A DNA stretch of 64,000 bases from Halobacteriovoraceae bacterium (GTDB taxonomy: Bacteria; Bdellovibrionota; Bacteriovoracia; Bacteriovoracales; Bacteriovoracaceae), in the NCBI GenBank assembly GCA_002713145.1, contig PAVS01000007.1, positions 62,001 through 126,000 of the forward strand, given 5' to 3'. Under the pieces are notes generated by a model. The model made no database searches and was not told where the DNA came from. It saw only the letters and a program-made list of their open reading frames with translations. Below, in pieces: positions 41,441-49,549 of the stretch (its first letter is position 1; the number at the start of each line of letters is the position of its first letter). A program made the translations under genes and the position numbers.

Positions 41441-41800
41441 ATGAAAAATTTAAAAGTCTTTTTATGTCTAATGCTGAGTTTATCTATTTTTAATATCTCG
41501 ATTGCTCAAGCGACAAATGTAACATCTAACGCACAAATGGTAAGCACTATGGATGCGGTTAATAGTTTTGACCGTGCAGCTGTAGAGACAAAAATCAAAA
41601 CTCTGGCCAGTAGTGACGAAGTCAAAGCGAAGCTAAGTGAATTTGGTCTAACGGAAAATGAGATTGATTTAAGACTGGCAAGCTTAAGTGATGCTGAATT
41701 GGCCGAATTTGATCAAAATATTCAACAAGCTCAGGCAGGTGGAATTTTAGTGGCCATTCTCGTCGTTATTTTAATTATCTATTTTGCTCAAAGAATTTAA
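41441..41800 (+). CDS. PA2779-family small secreted protein with C-terminal membrane helix
   Basis: A 119-residue protein: signal peptide (residues 1-25), a helical middle (EVKAKLSEFGLTENEIDLRL, LSDAELAEFDQNIQQAQ) and then AGG followed by a hydrophobic end ILVAILVVILIIYFAQRI. This is the PA2779 layout. The double glycine directly before the helix resembles leader cleavage sites used by C39 peptidases, and a C39-like peptidase gene follows after 18 nt. AAGGAGG precedes the ATG. Whether it is a peptidase substrate is inference. Confidence 0.83.
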   Translation: MKNLKVFLCLMLSLSIFNISIAQATNVTSNAQMVSTMDAVNSFDRAAVETKIKTLASSDEVKAKLSEFGLTENEIDLRLASLSDAELAEFDQNIQQAQAGGILVAILVVILIIYFAQRI

Positions 41801-41818
41801 CTTAAAGTAAGATAAATA

Positions 41819-42640
41819 ATGAATAGGCTGATTTTATTATTTTATATATTAATATGTGTGGGGTGTGCAACACGTGCGCCCCAATCACAACATGTCTCTC
41901 AGCTTAAATCTGAGCTTCAAGAATCAAAACAAATTTCTAAGGTTCCTTATATTTTACAAAAAGATGCCTTCTGCGGCCCTGCAACTCTGGCCATGGCATT
42001 ACAATATAGAGGTGAAAATCTAGGGCAAGATGATCTCGCTGAAAAAACATTTATTCAAAAAGCCAATGGTACCTTTCAAGGAGACATGATCGCAGCGGCG
42101 AGAAGAAATGGTTACTTAACTATTCCCGTTAGAAATCTCAAAAGTCTTTTTAAAGAAATAGAAAAAGAGAACCCTGTAATTGTTTTTGAAAACTTAGGTT
42201 TTAGCTGGTACCCCCTCTGGCATTATGCACTCGTTCATGGCTATGATTTGAATGAAAAAGTTGTCTACCTCCATACAGGTGCAGAGAAAAACAAAAAATG
42301 GGATGTGGATAAATTCGAGCGCACTTGGAATCGTGGCAGTTATTGGGGAATGGTTGTGATTCCTCCCGGATCAATCGCGGCAACGGGCACTGAGCTAGAG
42401 CATATGAGAAGTGCAGCTGCACTAGAAGAAAATGGCATGACTCAAAAAGCTAAACTTTCTTATGAAGCCATTCTTAAGCGCTGGCCCAGGAGTTATATGG
42501 CAAATATAGGAATGGGGAACATTCATTTCAAGCTGAAGAACTATAAATTGGCCAAGAAATACTATATAAATGCTAGGCAGATCGACCCTAAAAACTCAAT
42601 CGCCCCTAGAAATATCAAGGTGTTAGATCAATACATTTAA
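41819..42640 (+). CDS. PA2778-family C39-like cysteine peptidase, lipoprotein
   Basis: A 273-residue protein with a lipoprotein signal (LILICVGC), a papain-like C39 domain and C-terminal TPR-like helices. The catalytic cysteine is in DAFCGPATLAMAL, and the histidine is in PLWHYALVHGYDL. The TPR part includes KAKLSYEAILKRWPRSY and ANIGMGNIHFKLKNYKLAKK. Relatives are paired with PA2779-type proteins, as here. It likely cleaves a partner at the outer surface of a membrane; the cleavage target is unproven. Confidence 0.87.
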   Translation: MNRLILLFYILICVGCATRAPQSQHVSQLKSELQESKQISKVPYILQKDAFCGPATLAMALQYRGENLGQDDLAEKTFIQKANGTFQGDMIAAARRNGYLTIPVRNLKSLFKEIEKENPVIVFENLGFSWYPLWHYALVHGYDLNEKVVYLHTGAEKNKKWDVDKFERTWNRGSYWGMVVIPPGSIAATGTELEHMRSAAALEENGMTQKAKLSYEAILKRWPRSYMANIGMGNIHFKLKNYKLAKKYYINARQIDPKNSIAPRNIKVLDQYI

Positions 42641-42731
42641 TTCTCTTGTGTTCCTCGTCATAATGCGATAGGTTACGCCACCATATAAGATTTAATCAAG
42701 GTCAGGCTCGCATTTTCGCTAGATTAGGGTA

Positions 42732-42769
42732 TTCCTTCATTAAGCTTATTTAACTTTTTGATGAAGGAA
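42732..42769 (+). promoter_or_regulatory. Hairpin masking the ribosome binding site of the DEAD-box helicase gene
   Basis: TTCCTTCATTAA (42732-42743) pairs with TTGATGAAGGAA (42758-42769): 12 pairs including one T-G, loop of 14 nt. The 3' arm contains GAAGGA, the ribosome binding site 5 nt before the ATG at 42774. Folding would hide that site, so translation could depend on melting, for instance by temperature or helicase activity. Confidence 0.62.
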
Positions 42770-42773
42770 ATTC

Positions 42774-44258
42774 ATGAGCTTTTTTAACAAATTTTTACCT
42801 GAGAATATTAACCGAGCTATAGCAGAGCTGGGTTATAAAGAACCAACTGAGATTCAATCTCAAGCCATCCCCATGCTAATAAACGATCCGGGAGACTTTG
42901 TTGGCCAAGCCCAAACAGGAACAGGGAAAACCGCTGCATTTTGTCTGCCGCTTCTAACACGTATTGATGAAGATGCTGAAGGTATTCAAGCCCTTATTTT
43001 GAGCCCGACCAGAGAACTGGCCAACCAAATCCAAAATGATATTAAAGATTATGCTAAATACACTCATATCAAAGCTACCACTGTTTATGGTGGCGTGGGC
43101 TATAAACAACAAATTGATGGTTTGAGAAAGTCACAAATTGTGGTGGCGACTCCAGGTCGTGCCATCGATCTTATCAAATCAGGAAAATTAAAACTCAATA
43201 CAGTTCATACATTTATAGTGGATGAAGCAGATGAAATGCTTAAGATGGGCTTTATTGAAGATGTTGAAATGATCATGGAAAACTTTAATTCTGAAGTTTC
43301 AACTTGGATGTTTTCAGCGACAATGCCAAAACCAATACTTAACTTAATGCAAACAAAACTGCATTATCCAAAAGTCATTAAAGTTGAAGCTAAGACTCTT
43401 ACTAATAATAGTGTTGAACAAACATACTTATGTTTACATAAAAAAGACTTTTTAAAAGGTCTTCAAACGATTCTTCTCTCTGACACTCATTTATACGGAA
43501 TTATTTTTTGTGAGATGAAGGTGCAAACCAATGAGCTTTGCGAAAAATTAGAAAAATTAGGTGTGAATGCAATAGCCCTTAATGGTGACCTCAATCAAAA
43601 ACAACGTGATCAAGCAGTTAACCTGTTTAAAAACAGAAAAGCTCAAGTGATGGTATGTACCGATGTTGCTGCCAGAGGCTTAGATATTTCAGATATCACT
43701 CACGTTATTAATATTGGTCTTCCAAGAAAGCATGACTCTTATGTTCACCGTATTGGAAGAACCGGGCGTGCAGGTAAAAAAGGGATGGCCATCACTATCG
43801 TAGAGCCCAATCAGGTAGATGATCTTAGAAAAATTGAAAAGCTTACAAAAACAAAAATGGAAAAATATAATCTTCCAAGTTTAGAAGAGACGAAAGTCAA
43901 CCGCGTTCACCAAGTACTAGGTAAGATGCAAAAAATCAAAACAGCCGTTGTTCAAAAAGGTGATGACTTTGATATAGATGAAAGCTTTCATCAGTACGCC
44001 GAGTATTTTGAAAATCTCAATAAAGAAGAAGTTCTTAAGCTCATGTTTACCATGCAACTCAATCAAGACATGAGACAACTCACTGATTCATTTGATATTG
44101 AGTGCCAACAGTTCGCTGCTCCTAAATTTAGACCTCGCAGAAGAGGAGAAGGCAGATCAAGAAGAAGCGGGGGCGGAAGAAATGGTGGCCGAAGAAGAGA
44201 AGGCAATCGCAATATGAGAAGCGGTGGCGCAAGGCAAAAAAGAAGCATTTCTAGATAG
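42774..44258 (+). CDS. DEAD-box ATP-dependent RNA helicase
   Basis: A 494-residue DEAD-box helicase. Q motif EPTEIQSQAIP, motif I AQTGTGKT, Ia PTRELANQ, II VDEADEM, III FSATMP, then the second RecA domain with ARGLDISDITHV and motif VI HRIGRTGRAG. The C-terminal 120 residues end in an Arg/Gly-rich, unstructured tail with RRSGGGRNGGRRR, typical of cold-shock or ribosome-assembly helicases such as DeaD/CsdA-like proteins. It unwinds RNA. The leader hairpin over the ribosome binding site suggests autoregulation or cold control. A strong terminator ends the gene. Confidence 0.93.
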   Translation: MSFFNKFLPENINRAIAELGYKEPTEIQSQAIPMLINDPGDFVGQAQTGTGKTAAFCLPLLTRIDEDAEGIQALILSPTRELANQIQNDIKDYAKYTHIKATTVYGGVGYKQQIDGLRKSQIVVATPGRAIDLIKSGKLKLNTVHTFIVDEADEMLKMGFIEDVEMIMENFNSEVSTWMFSATMPKPILNLMQTKLHYPKVIKVEAKTLTNNSVEQTYLCLHKKDFLKGLQTILLSDTHLYGIIFCEMKVQTNELCEKLEKLGVNAIALNGDLNQKQRDQAVNLFKNRKAQVMVCTDVAARGLDISDITHVINIGLPRKHDSYVHRIGRTGRAGKKGMAITIVEPNQVDDLRKIEKLTKTKMEKYNLPSLEETKVNRVHQVLGKMQKIKTAVVQKGDDFDIDESFHQYAEYFENLNKEEVLKLMFTMQLNQDMRQLTDSFDIECQQFAAPKFRPRRRGEGRSRRSGGGRNGGRRREGNRNMRSGGARQKRSISR

Positions 44259-44266
44259 TTATCAAT

Positions 44267-44294
44267 AGGAGTTTGACATCTCAAACTCCTTTTT
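44267..44294 (+). terminator. Rho-independent terminator of the helicase gene
   Basis: AGGAGTTTGA (44267-44276), CATC, TCAAACTCCT (44281-44290) is a perfect 10-bp stem with a 4-nt loop followed by TTTT. It lies 8 nt after the stop. Confidence 0.9.
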
Positions 44295-44299
44295 AGATG

Positions 44300-44329
44300 C
44301 TTGTCCTGAAACTCATTTATCAGGACAAG
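44300..44329 (+). promoter_or_regulatory. Hairpin masking the ribosome binding site of the beta-propeller gene
   Basis: CTTGTCCTGA (44300-44309) and TCAGGACAAG (44320-44329) form a perfect 10-bp stem with a 10-nt loop, 2 nt before the ATG at 44332. AGGA in the 3' arm is the only ribosome binding site for the gene. It lies 5 nt downstream of the helicase terminator, so a promoter must be in or before this short gap, or transcripts read through. Confidence 0.58.
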
Positions 44330-44331
44330 TT

Positions 44332-46170
44332 ATGCAATTTTTACTTTTAATTTCACTCTCATTTTTAAGCACTGTGCTTCACGCAGACACCTTAGTTTTT
44401 ATGGTCGAAGATCAGCATGGAAAGCATATAGCAAAAAGTAATGATCTCAAAAATTATCAGTTGGTCACCAAGGGCAGTGATTGGAATCTCTATCCTGCTA
44501 TCTCTAGTGATGCTCATCAACTGGCCTATATCTCAGGAAAAGATGCGACCCATCTTAAACTCGTTGTAAAAAATAGGGTGACTGGTCAACAATCAACTCT
44601 GACTGAAGAAGGTTTCATTCTTCACCCCCATTTCATCCAAAATCAAAACCAACTTCTTTTTTCCGTTCAAGATAAAGGTGTGAATAAAATTGGAAAAATA
44701 AACTTAAATGAAGTGGCCCCAGGTAGCTATGGGAAAATTAATTTTTTAACGACAAAAGTTTCAAGCTTTTTTCCCTCAAGTTTTCAAAATGGTGAAAAAG
44801 TCGTTTTCCAAAGAAATAACACTCGAAAAGAAATCGTTGTTTTAGATGTCAAAGCAAAAAAAGAAGAAGTGATTGGCTTTGGTATGGCTCCGACTGTATC
44901 AAAGGATGAGCGCTATATTGCATATACCTCAGAGCTAAACGCTAATTGGGATATTTATGTATATGATCGTTTTGAAAAAACAACTCGAAAAGTAACCACA
45001 GATAGTGCCAGAGATTTTTCACCTACCTTTGATCGTTATAATAATTTAATTTTTACCTCAGACAGAAATGAAAATGGTGTCTTTTCCATTTATAAGCAAA
45101 GCTATTTCTCATGGTCAAATGATCTGGGGATAGAGGAACTCTTGTTTTCAAAAACAGGAGTCAGTTTTTACGCTCCTCGAATTTCGGGAGATGAAAATAT
45201 TAGGATCTCTCAAATGCCTAAGATGATCGGAGAACCAAGATCTTCTTTTGGAGCAATAAATCATTTAGGAAAAATATATATCGTGGGTGGGCATCAAGGT
45301 CCCGAGCATACTTATCCACCGGAGTCATTCACCGGGAGAGTTACGAGCTTCGATACCACTATAAATATGTGGCGAGATAGAGCTCCCAGACTTAACCCCA
45401 GCCACGGTTTTCAAGTGGCCGCTTTTGGTAAATATCTTTATGCATTTGGTGGCTTTGCTTATGAAGCCAGCACCAATCCGAAATGGAAGTCCATTTCAGT
45501 TGTTGAAAGATATAATATTAAAGAAGATAAGTGGGAAGAAGTTGGGCATATGCCAAGAAATAGATCTTCCAATGCCGCTGTTAAAATCGGTAGCAAGGTC
45601 TATTTGATAGGAGGCTGGGACGCCACTCCCAAATTTGATAATGATATAGATGGCACTTTTCATGATGAAATTGATGTTTTTAATTTAAAAACCGAAACCT
45701 GGTCCACAATGAATGCTAAATTGCCGCTTAAGCGTAGGGCCTTCAGTGCCTTTGAAAAAGAGGGAAAGATTTATCTTTTAGGTGGCATTAGTGAGAGTGG
45801 GAGTCACTTTAGCTTATTGGATAATTTCACTGAGTTTGATCCTCAAACAGAAACATTTAAAGAATTAACACCGCTTCCCTTTGCAACTTTTGCTCCGGCC
45901 ACAGGTAGTATTGGTCATCATGCTTATGTCTTCGGTGGGATGTTTAAAACAGGTGAGTGGGACTATGATTATATTTCACATATCTATGTTTATGATTTTG
46001 ATACCTCGAAATGGTCACATACAGGACGTTACTTATCTGAGACCAAAGGCTTTTCCGCTGTAGTACCCCTGCAAAATTGTTTAGCGGTTCTCGGTGGGCA
46101 TAGCTACCAAAACAATCGAGATAAGCCAGTAGAGAGTTTTGAGAAGTTCTGTGCTAATGTTTCCCCGTAA
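44332..46170 (+). CDS. Secreted double beta-propeller protein (TolB/PD40-like plus Kelch repeats)
   Basis: A 612-residue secreted protein with a signal peptide cut near VLHA-DTL. Residues about 30-310 are TolB-like repeats (YPAISSDAHQLAYISG, FSPTFDRYNNLIFTSD). Residues about 310-600 are Kelch repeats, each with the double glycine and W/Y pattern (IYIVGGHQ, LYAFGGFAYE, VYLIGGWD, YLLGGISES, YVFGGMFK, LAVLGGHSY). Two linked propellers would act as a ligand- or sialic-acid-like sugar or protein binding scaffold outside the cytoplasm. Its ATG is masked by a hairpin. It shares a stop/start overlap with mntP, so it leads an operon. Confidence 0.85.
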   Translation: MQFLLLISLSFLSTVLHADTLVFMVEDQHGKHIAKSNDLKNYQLVTKGSDWNLYPAISSDAHQLAYISGKDATHLKLVVKNRVTGQQSTLTEEGFILHPHFIQNQNQLLFSVQDKGVNKIGKINLNEVAPGSYGKINFLTTKVSSFFPSSFQNGEKVVFQRNNTRKEIVVLDVKAKKEEVIGFGMAPTVSKDERYIAYTSELNANWDIYVYDRFEKTTRKVTTDSARDFSPTFDRYNNLIFTSDRNENGVFSIYKQSYFSWSNDLGIEELLFSKTGVSFYAPRISGDENIRISQMPKMIGEPRSSFGAINHLGKIYIVGGHQGPEHTYPPESFTGRVTSFDTTINMWRDRAPRLNPSHGFQVAAFGKYLYAFGGFAYEASTNPKWKSISVVERYNIKEDKWEEVGHMPRNRSSNAAVKIGSKVYLIGGWDATPKFDNDIDGTFHDEIDVFNLKTETWSTMNAKLPLKRRAFSAFEKEGKIYLLGGISESGSHFSLLDNFTEFDPQTETFKELTPLPFATFAPATGSIGHHAYVFGGMFKTGEWDYDYISHIYVYDFDTSKWSHTGRYLSETKGFSAVVPLQNCLAVLGGHSYQNNRDKPVESFEKFCANVSP

Positions 46171-46733
46171 TGGATTTATTGGAAGTACTCATTCTAGGAC
46201 TGGTGTTATCTGCGGATTCTTTTTCGGCAGCACTTGCTATGGGGGCAAGAGATCATTCACCCAAAGATGCCTATAAGTTTGCTTTTATGTCGGGTAGTGC
46301 TGAAGCTCTAATTGCTCTGGTAGGAGCGCTCGCTGGGCGCTCTATCATATCCTATATTGATCAGTTCGATCATTGGTTCTCATTTATACTCCTATTGAGT
46401 GTTGCTCTCCATATGTTTAAAGAATCTTATGATCAATTTAAAAACCCTCTGCATGATTCACAGCCTAAAGCTTTTCATAGCTTTTCTAAAATACTACTGG
46501 TCTCAGTAGCGACAAGTATAGATGCACTGGCAGTAGGCGTAAGTCTAGGGATTATGGGAAAAACCCTATACCCTTATATTATCTCAATTGGTTTCTTTGC
46601 CTTTATCTCTACTTTGTTAGGGATGGCAATTGCCAAAAGAATTGCTAAACTAGCTGCACCTATTTTTAACACGATGGCCGCTATAATTCTTACATTTATG
46701 GCCGTTAATTTTTTATACGAAGGATTAAAATGA
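46170..46733 (+). CDS. mntP: MntP-type manganese efflux pump
   Basis: A 187-residue, six-helix membrane protein with the MntP features: LSADSFSAALAMGARD in the first helix and VATSIDALAVGVSLGIMG in the second repeat, each with the acidic and Ser/Thr residues that hold manganese. It exports Mn2+ across the inner membrane. The ATG overlaps the propeller gene's stop by 1 nt and the next gene's start (46730) by 4 nt. No yybP-ykoY riboswitch is visible; the leader instead starts before the propeller gene. Confidence 0.9.
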   Translation: MDLLEVLILGLVLSADSFSAALAMGARDHSPKDAYKFAFMSGSAEALIALVGALAGRSIISYIDQFDHWFSFILLLSVALHMFKESYDQFKNPLHDSQPKAFHSFSKILLVSVATSIDALAVGVSLGIMGKTLYPYIISIGFFAFISTLLGMAIAKRIAKLAAPIFNTMAAIILTFMAVNFLYEGLK

Positions 46734-46996
46734 AAAAACTATTTGTTATGACAGCTCTTACCCTCTCCATTGTGAGTTGCTCAAAAAAAACAGAGTGCAC
46801 TCAAGAGCCTAAAGAGAAGTGGCAAGATCAAGAACAGTTTAAACAAAATCTTTTAGATGAAGGTTACAAAATCAATGAATTCAAAGTTACTAAAGGTAAT
46901 TGTTACGAAATCTATGGGTGGGATAAAGAAGAAAATAAAGTAGAGATTTATTTCAATCCTATTGATGGATCTATCGTTAAAAAAGAAAATCATTAA
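46730..46996 (+). CDS. Small lipoprotein with PepSY-like domain
   Basis: An 88-residue protein with a lipoprotein signal ending TLSIVSC. The mature part, LLDEGYKINEFKVTKGNCYEIYGW then VEIYFNPIDGSIVKK, matches the small PepSY fold, which often binds or inhibits peptidases or metal-linked proteins. It overlaps mntP by 4 nt and is followed 2 nt later by a cytochrome b561 gene; PepSY and cytochrome b561 genes often occur together. Confidence 0.75.
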   Translation: MKKLFVMTALTLSIVSCSKKTECTQEPKEKWQDQEQFKQNLLDEGYKINEFKVTKGNCYEIYGWDKEENKVEIYFNPIDGSIVKKENH

Positions 46997-46998
46997 TT

Positions 46999-47421
46999 AT
47001 GAGTGAGCGCTATCCGCTTTTATTTCGTTTTATTCATTGGTGGGTAGCGTTCACTGTCATTTTAAATTTCTTCATCCTTGAGGTTGGAGAAGTTCCTCAC
47101 CGCTATATAGGCTATATTGCTTGTCTGTTAGTTCTTATAAGGGTTACGCTCAGGACTAAAAGAACCATATCTCACTATAATCCTAAAGCTAAATATGTCT
47201 ATTATCTGATATGGCTAGGAATACTGTTTCAAGGGATGACTGGTTTTCTCATGGGAACTGACACTTTTTGGGGAAGCTCAACTCTTGAAGGTATGCATGA
47301 ATTATCAGCTCAAATTATTGTTGCGCTTGCTAGTCTTCATATAGGAGGGGTCTTCCTCGATGCTTGGAGACATAAGCGTCGAACCTGGATGCTCATGATC
47401 AGTGGAGTGAAAGAAGAATAA
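46999..47421 (+). CDS. Cytochrome b561-like membrane protein
   Basis: A 140-residue protein with four transmembrane helices and histidines suited to bind haem b: RFIHWWVAFTV in helix 1, VPHRYIGYIACLL in helix 2, MHELSAQIIVALASLHIGG in the last helices and DAWRHKRR. It resembles the prokaryotic b561 (CybB-like) family that moves electrons from periplasmic donors to quinone. It lies 2 nt from the PepSY lipoprotein. The gene ends next to the convergent MBL-rhodanese gene with no gap. Confidence 0.86.
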   Translation: MSERYPLLFRFIHWWVAFTVILNFFILEVGEVPHRYIGYIACLLVLIRVTLRTKRTISHYNPKAKYVYYLIWLGILFQGMTGFLMGTDTFWGSSTLEGMHELSAQIIVALASLHIGGVFLDAWRHKRRTWMLMISGVKEE

Positions 47422-48759
47422 TTACTGTAGCTTTTTATAAGCTGCCATAGAACCCATAAAGACATCTACTTTTTTAAAACCATGGGCCTGCATTAAACTC
47501 GCAGCAATGGTTGCTCTTTTTCCTGATCCACAATAGAGTGTATAATTTTTCTCTGGATTTAAATCACCGAGAGCATCTTTTAAATCACCCAAAAAGATTT
47601 TTTTGGCGCCTTCGATGATCCCTTCTTCCCATTCATCAGGTTTTCTCACATCAATAAGGTTTAAATCATCTCTTTGATTCAAAACTTCTTTAGCCGAAAT
47701 GAGGGGTGTGTTTTCGATATCTTCACCACTTGTTTCCCAAGCGAGCATCCCTTTCGTGAGAAGATTAATTTGGTTGTCAAAGCCTAAAATTTCCAAGGTC
47801 TTCTTAGCTTTAGTTGCTTGTTCATAATTATCAGCAACTAAAAGTATATTTTTTTGGTAATCGAGAAAGTACCCTGCATAAGCCCCTAACATATCTTCAG
47901 GGATATTTAAGGTATGTGGAATATGACAACCTAAAAAAGCTTCAGGAGCTCTCACATCGAGAGTCTGAGCGTTGTCCTTAGAATTTTTAAACTCTTGTAC
48001 ATTAAAAAGATGAATTTCATCATAGTTTTTTAATGGCTGATCATTACCTTTTAAATTAAGCTCTTCCATTTTTCTAAAATAAGGAGGTTGTTGATGTTTT
48101 TCTTTTACTTTCTTTTTTATAAACTCCTCACGGGAGAGCTGGAGCATGGGATTATTCTTTTTTTCAAAACCTAATGTGGATACTTCTCTATCCGCAATGC
48201 CTCCACCACAAACTGAGCCTGCACCATGGGCGGGGTAGAGAACAACTTGATCTCCGAGGGGGAGAATTTTTTCGAAAAGTGAATCATAGAGCTTTCCTGC
48301 ATATTCTTCCATTTGATTGGGAAAGAAATCAGTCCTCCCCACATCATTTACAAAAAGGGCATCACCTGTAAAAACTGCTACCGCATCTTTTTGTTTTTCT
48401 GGGTAGAGCGCAATAGAAATAGACTCGGGAGTATGCCCGGGAGTGGCGAGTACCTTCGCAGTCATTGATCCTACTTTAAACTCATCTCCATCTTGAGCAA
48501 ATTCTCCAAATTTAAAATCAAGCCCTTCTCCATGAAAAATTTTAGCTCCACAATAACGTTTGAGTTCTCTGGATCCAGTCACAAGATCTTCATTACGATG
48601 AGTTTCGAATATATACTTGATGCGAGCATTCTGGGCCTTAGCTTTATTAAGGTATTCTAAAACATGGCGGCAAGGGTCTATGACAATAGCATCACTTCCA
48701 TCAATGATAAGGTAGGAGAGGTGAGCAAGACTATCTGTTTTTATTTTTTCAATAATCAT
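47422..48759 (-). CDS. MBL-fold/rhodanese fusion (persulfide dioxygenase-type)
   Basis: A 445-residue enzyme: metallo-beta-lactamase domain (residues 1-250) and two rhodanese domains. The MBL motif is ETHRNEDLVTG in place of THxHxDH, then TPGHTPES, FTGDALF and YPAHGAG. The first rhodanese lacks its cysteine, whereas the second has LYCGSGKRA with the sulfur-accepting cysteine. CstB-type relatives oxidise low-molecular persulfides and transfer sulfane sulfur to give thiosulfate. It lies 65 nt from the Crp/Fnr gene, on the same strand, next to YeeE and cydAB, so a role in sulfide handling is likely. Confidence 0.85.
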   Translation of the reverse strand: MIIEKIKTDSLAHLSYLIIDGSDAIVIDPCRHVLEYLNKAKAQNARIKYIFETHRNEDLVTGSRELKRYCGAKIFHGEGLDFKFGEFAQDGDEFKVGSMTAKVLATPGHTPESISIALYPEKQKDAVAVFTGDALFVNDVGRTDFFPNQMEEYAGKLYDSLFEKILPLGDQVVLYPAHGAGSVCGGGIADREVSTLGFEKKNNPMLQLSREEFIKKKVKEKHQQPPYFRKMEELNLKGNDQPLKNYDEIHLFNVQEFKNSKDNAQTLDVRAPEAFLGCHIPHTLNIPEDMLGAYAGYFLDYQKNILLVADNYEQATKAKKTLEILGFDNQINLLTKGMLAWETSGEDIENTPLISAKEVLNQRDDLNLIDVRKPDEWEEGIIEGAKKIFLGDLKDALGDLNPEKNYTLYCGSGKRATIAASLMQAHGFKKVDVFMGSMAAYKKLQ

Positions 48760-48824
48760 GCCTTTATACTAACAGGTAAGAGCAATCTAGGGATCGAATA
48801 AGTGTATTTTTAATGTGTAGGAAT

Positions 48825-49451
48825 TTAAAAATTTTTATCTAAGAGGTATTGAATATTTGTAAAAGAAAAGTCTCTCCCTACTTTGGTGATATGCCCCTCT
48901 TTTTCTAATGAACTCATGGTTCTGGTGACTGTCTCAAAAGTGGTTCCAGCATATTCAGCAATTTCCTTACGGGTCCAAACCTGATCGGGATACTTTTCTT
49001 TTAAAAAGATCAACGTTTCTACTGTCCTAAGATGAGCTGATTTATCTTGCAGGCCCGCAAGCCTAGATTCGGCAATTCCTAGATCTATGGCAAGGAGTTG
49101 TGTGACTTTCTTAAGTAACTCAGGATGTTGAGTGCATAATTGCTCACATTCTTTTTTAGAGATAAGTAAAAGCTGGGTGGGTTTAAGAGCAATGGCACTT
49201 CCTTGATAAGCTTCATTAGCAAAAAATGAGCGAAGACCACAGATCGATTTGTTTCCAAAAACTCTTAGAAATGTTTCTTTACCCGTTTCTGAATAGTGAA
49301 ATAAACCGACGAGACCTTTTTCTACCAGGCATAAGTGATCCGGATTATCACCTTCGTGGAATATAATATCGCCTCGCTTAAACTCACTGGTCATTGGATT
49401 TGAGTGTGAAGAATAAATGAAGTCGAATAAATTAATTGTATTTTCAGTCAT
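48825..49451 (-). CDS. Crp/Fnr-family transcriptional regulator
   Basis: A 208-residue Crp/Fnr-type regulator: cyclic-nucleotide-type barrel (FKRGDIIFHEGDNPDHLCLV, residues about 24-43), dimer helix (about 115-140) and a helix-turn-helix with WTRKEIAEYAGTTFETVTRT near the C-terminus. It has no N-terminal cysteine cluster, so an FNR-like iron-sulfur sensor is unlikely; it may bind another effector or sense redox at internal cysteines (LCLVEKG, KECEQLC). It diverges from the YeeE-cydAB operon with an FNR-type box 16 nt before its start codon, so it likely controls itself and the operon. Confidence 0.9.
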   Translation of the reverse strand: MTENTINLFDFIYSSHSNPMTSEFKRGDIIFHEGDNPDHLCLVEKGLVGLFHYSETGKETFLRVFGNKSICGLRSFFANEAYQGSAIALKPTQLLLISKKECEQLCTQHPELLKKVTQLLAIDLGIAESRLAGLQDKSAHLRTVETLIFLKEKYPDQVWTRKEIAEYAGTTFETVTRTMSSLEKEGHITKVGRDFSFTNIQYLLDKNF

Positions 49452-49467
49452 TTACGCATCTTTTACT

Positions 49468-49481
49468 TTGAGGAATATCAA
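49468..49481. promoter_or_regulatory. FNR-type binding site
   Basis: TTGAG-GAAT-ATCAA (49468-49481) differs from the consensus TTGAT-N4-ATCAA at one position and is embedded in a symmetric CTTTGA/TCAAAG. It is placed about 42 nt before the expected start of transcription from TACTAT (49501-49506), the class II activator position. It also lies next to the regulator's own start codon. Confidence 0.68.
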
Positions 49482-49502
49482 AGAATGATTATATTAAACA
49501 TA

Positions 49503-49522
49503 CTATCCTGTTGATAGGATAG
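49503..49522. promoter_or_regulatory. Second inverted repeat downstream of the FNR-type box
   Basis: CTATCCT (49503-49509), GTTGAT, AGGATAG (49516-49522) is a perfect 7-bp inverted repeat overlapping the likely -10 region and transcription start of the YeeE-cydAB operon. Its place fits a repressor operator or a 5' hairpin of the transcript. Confidence 0.5.
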
Positions 49523-49549
49523 CGCTTAATTTTAATATTAGGAAATAAA

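Noticed and set aside
46100-46170. yybP-ykoY manganese riboswitch before mntP
   Set aside because: mntP starts inside the propeller gene's stop codon, so there is no leader for a riboswitch at that position.
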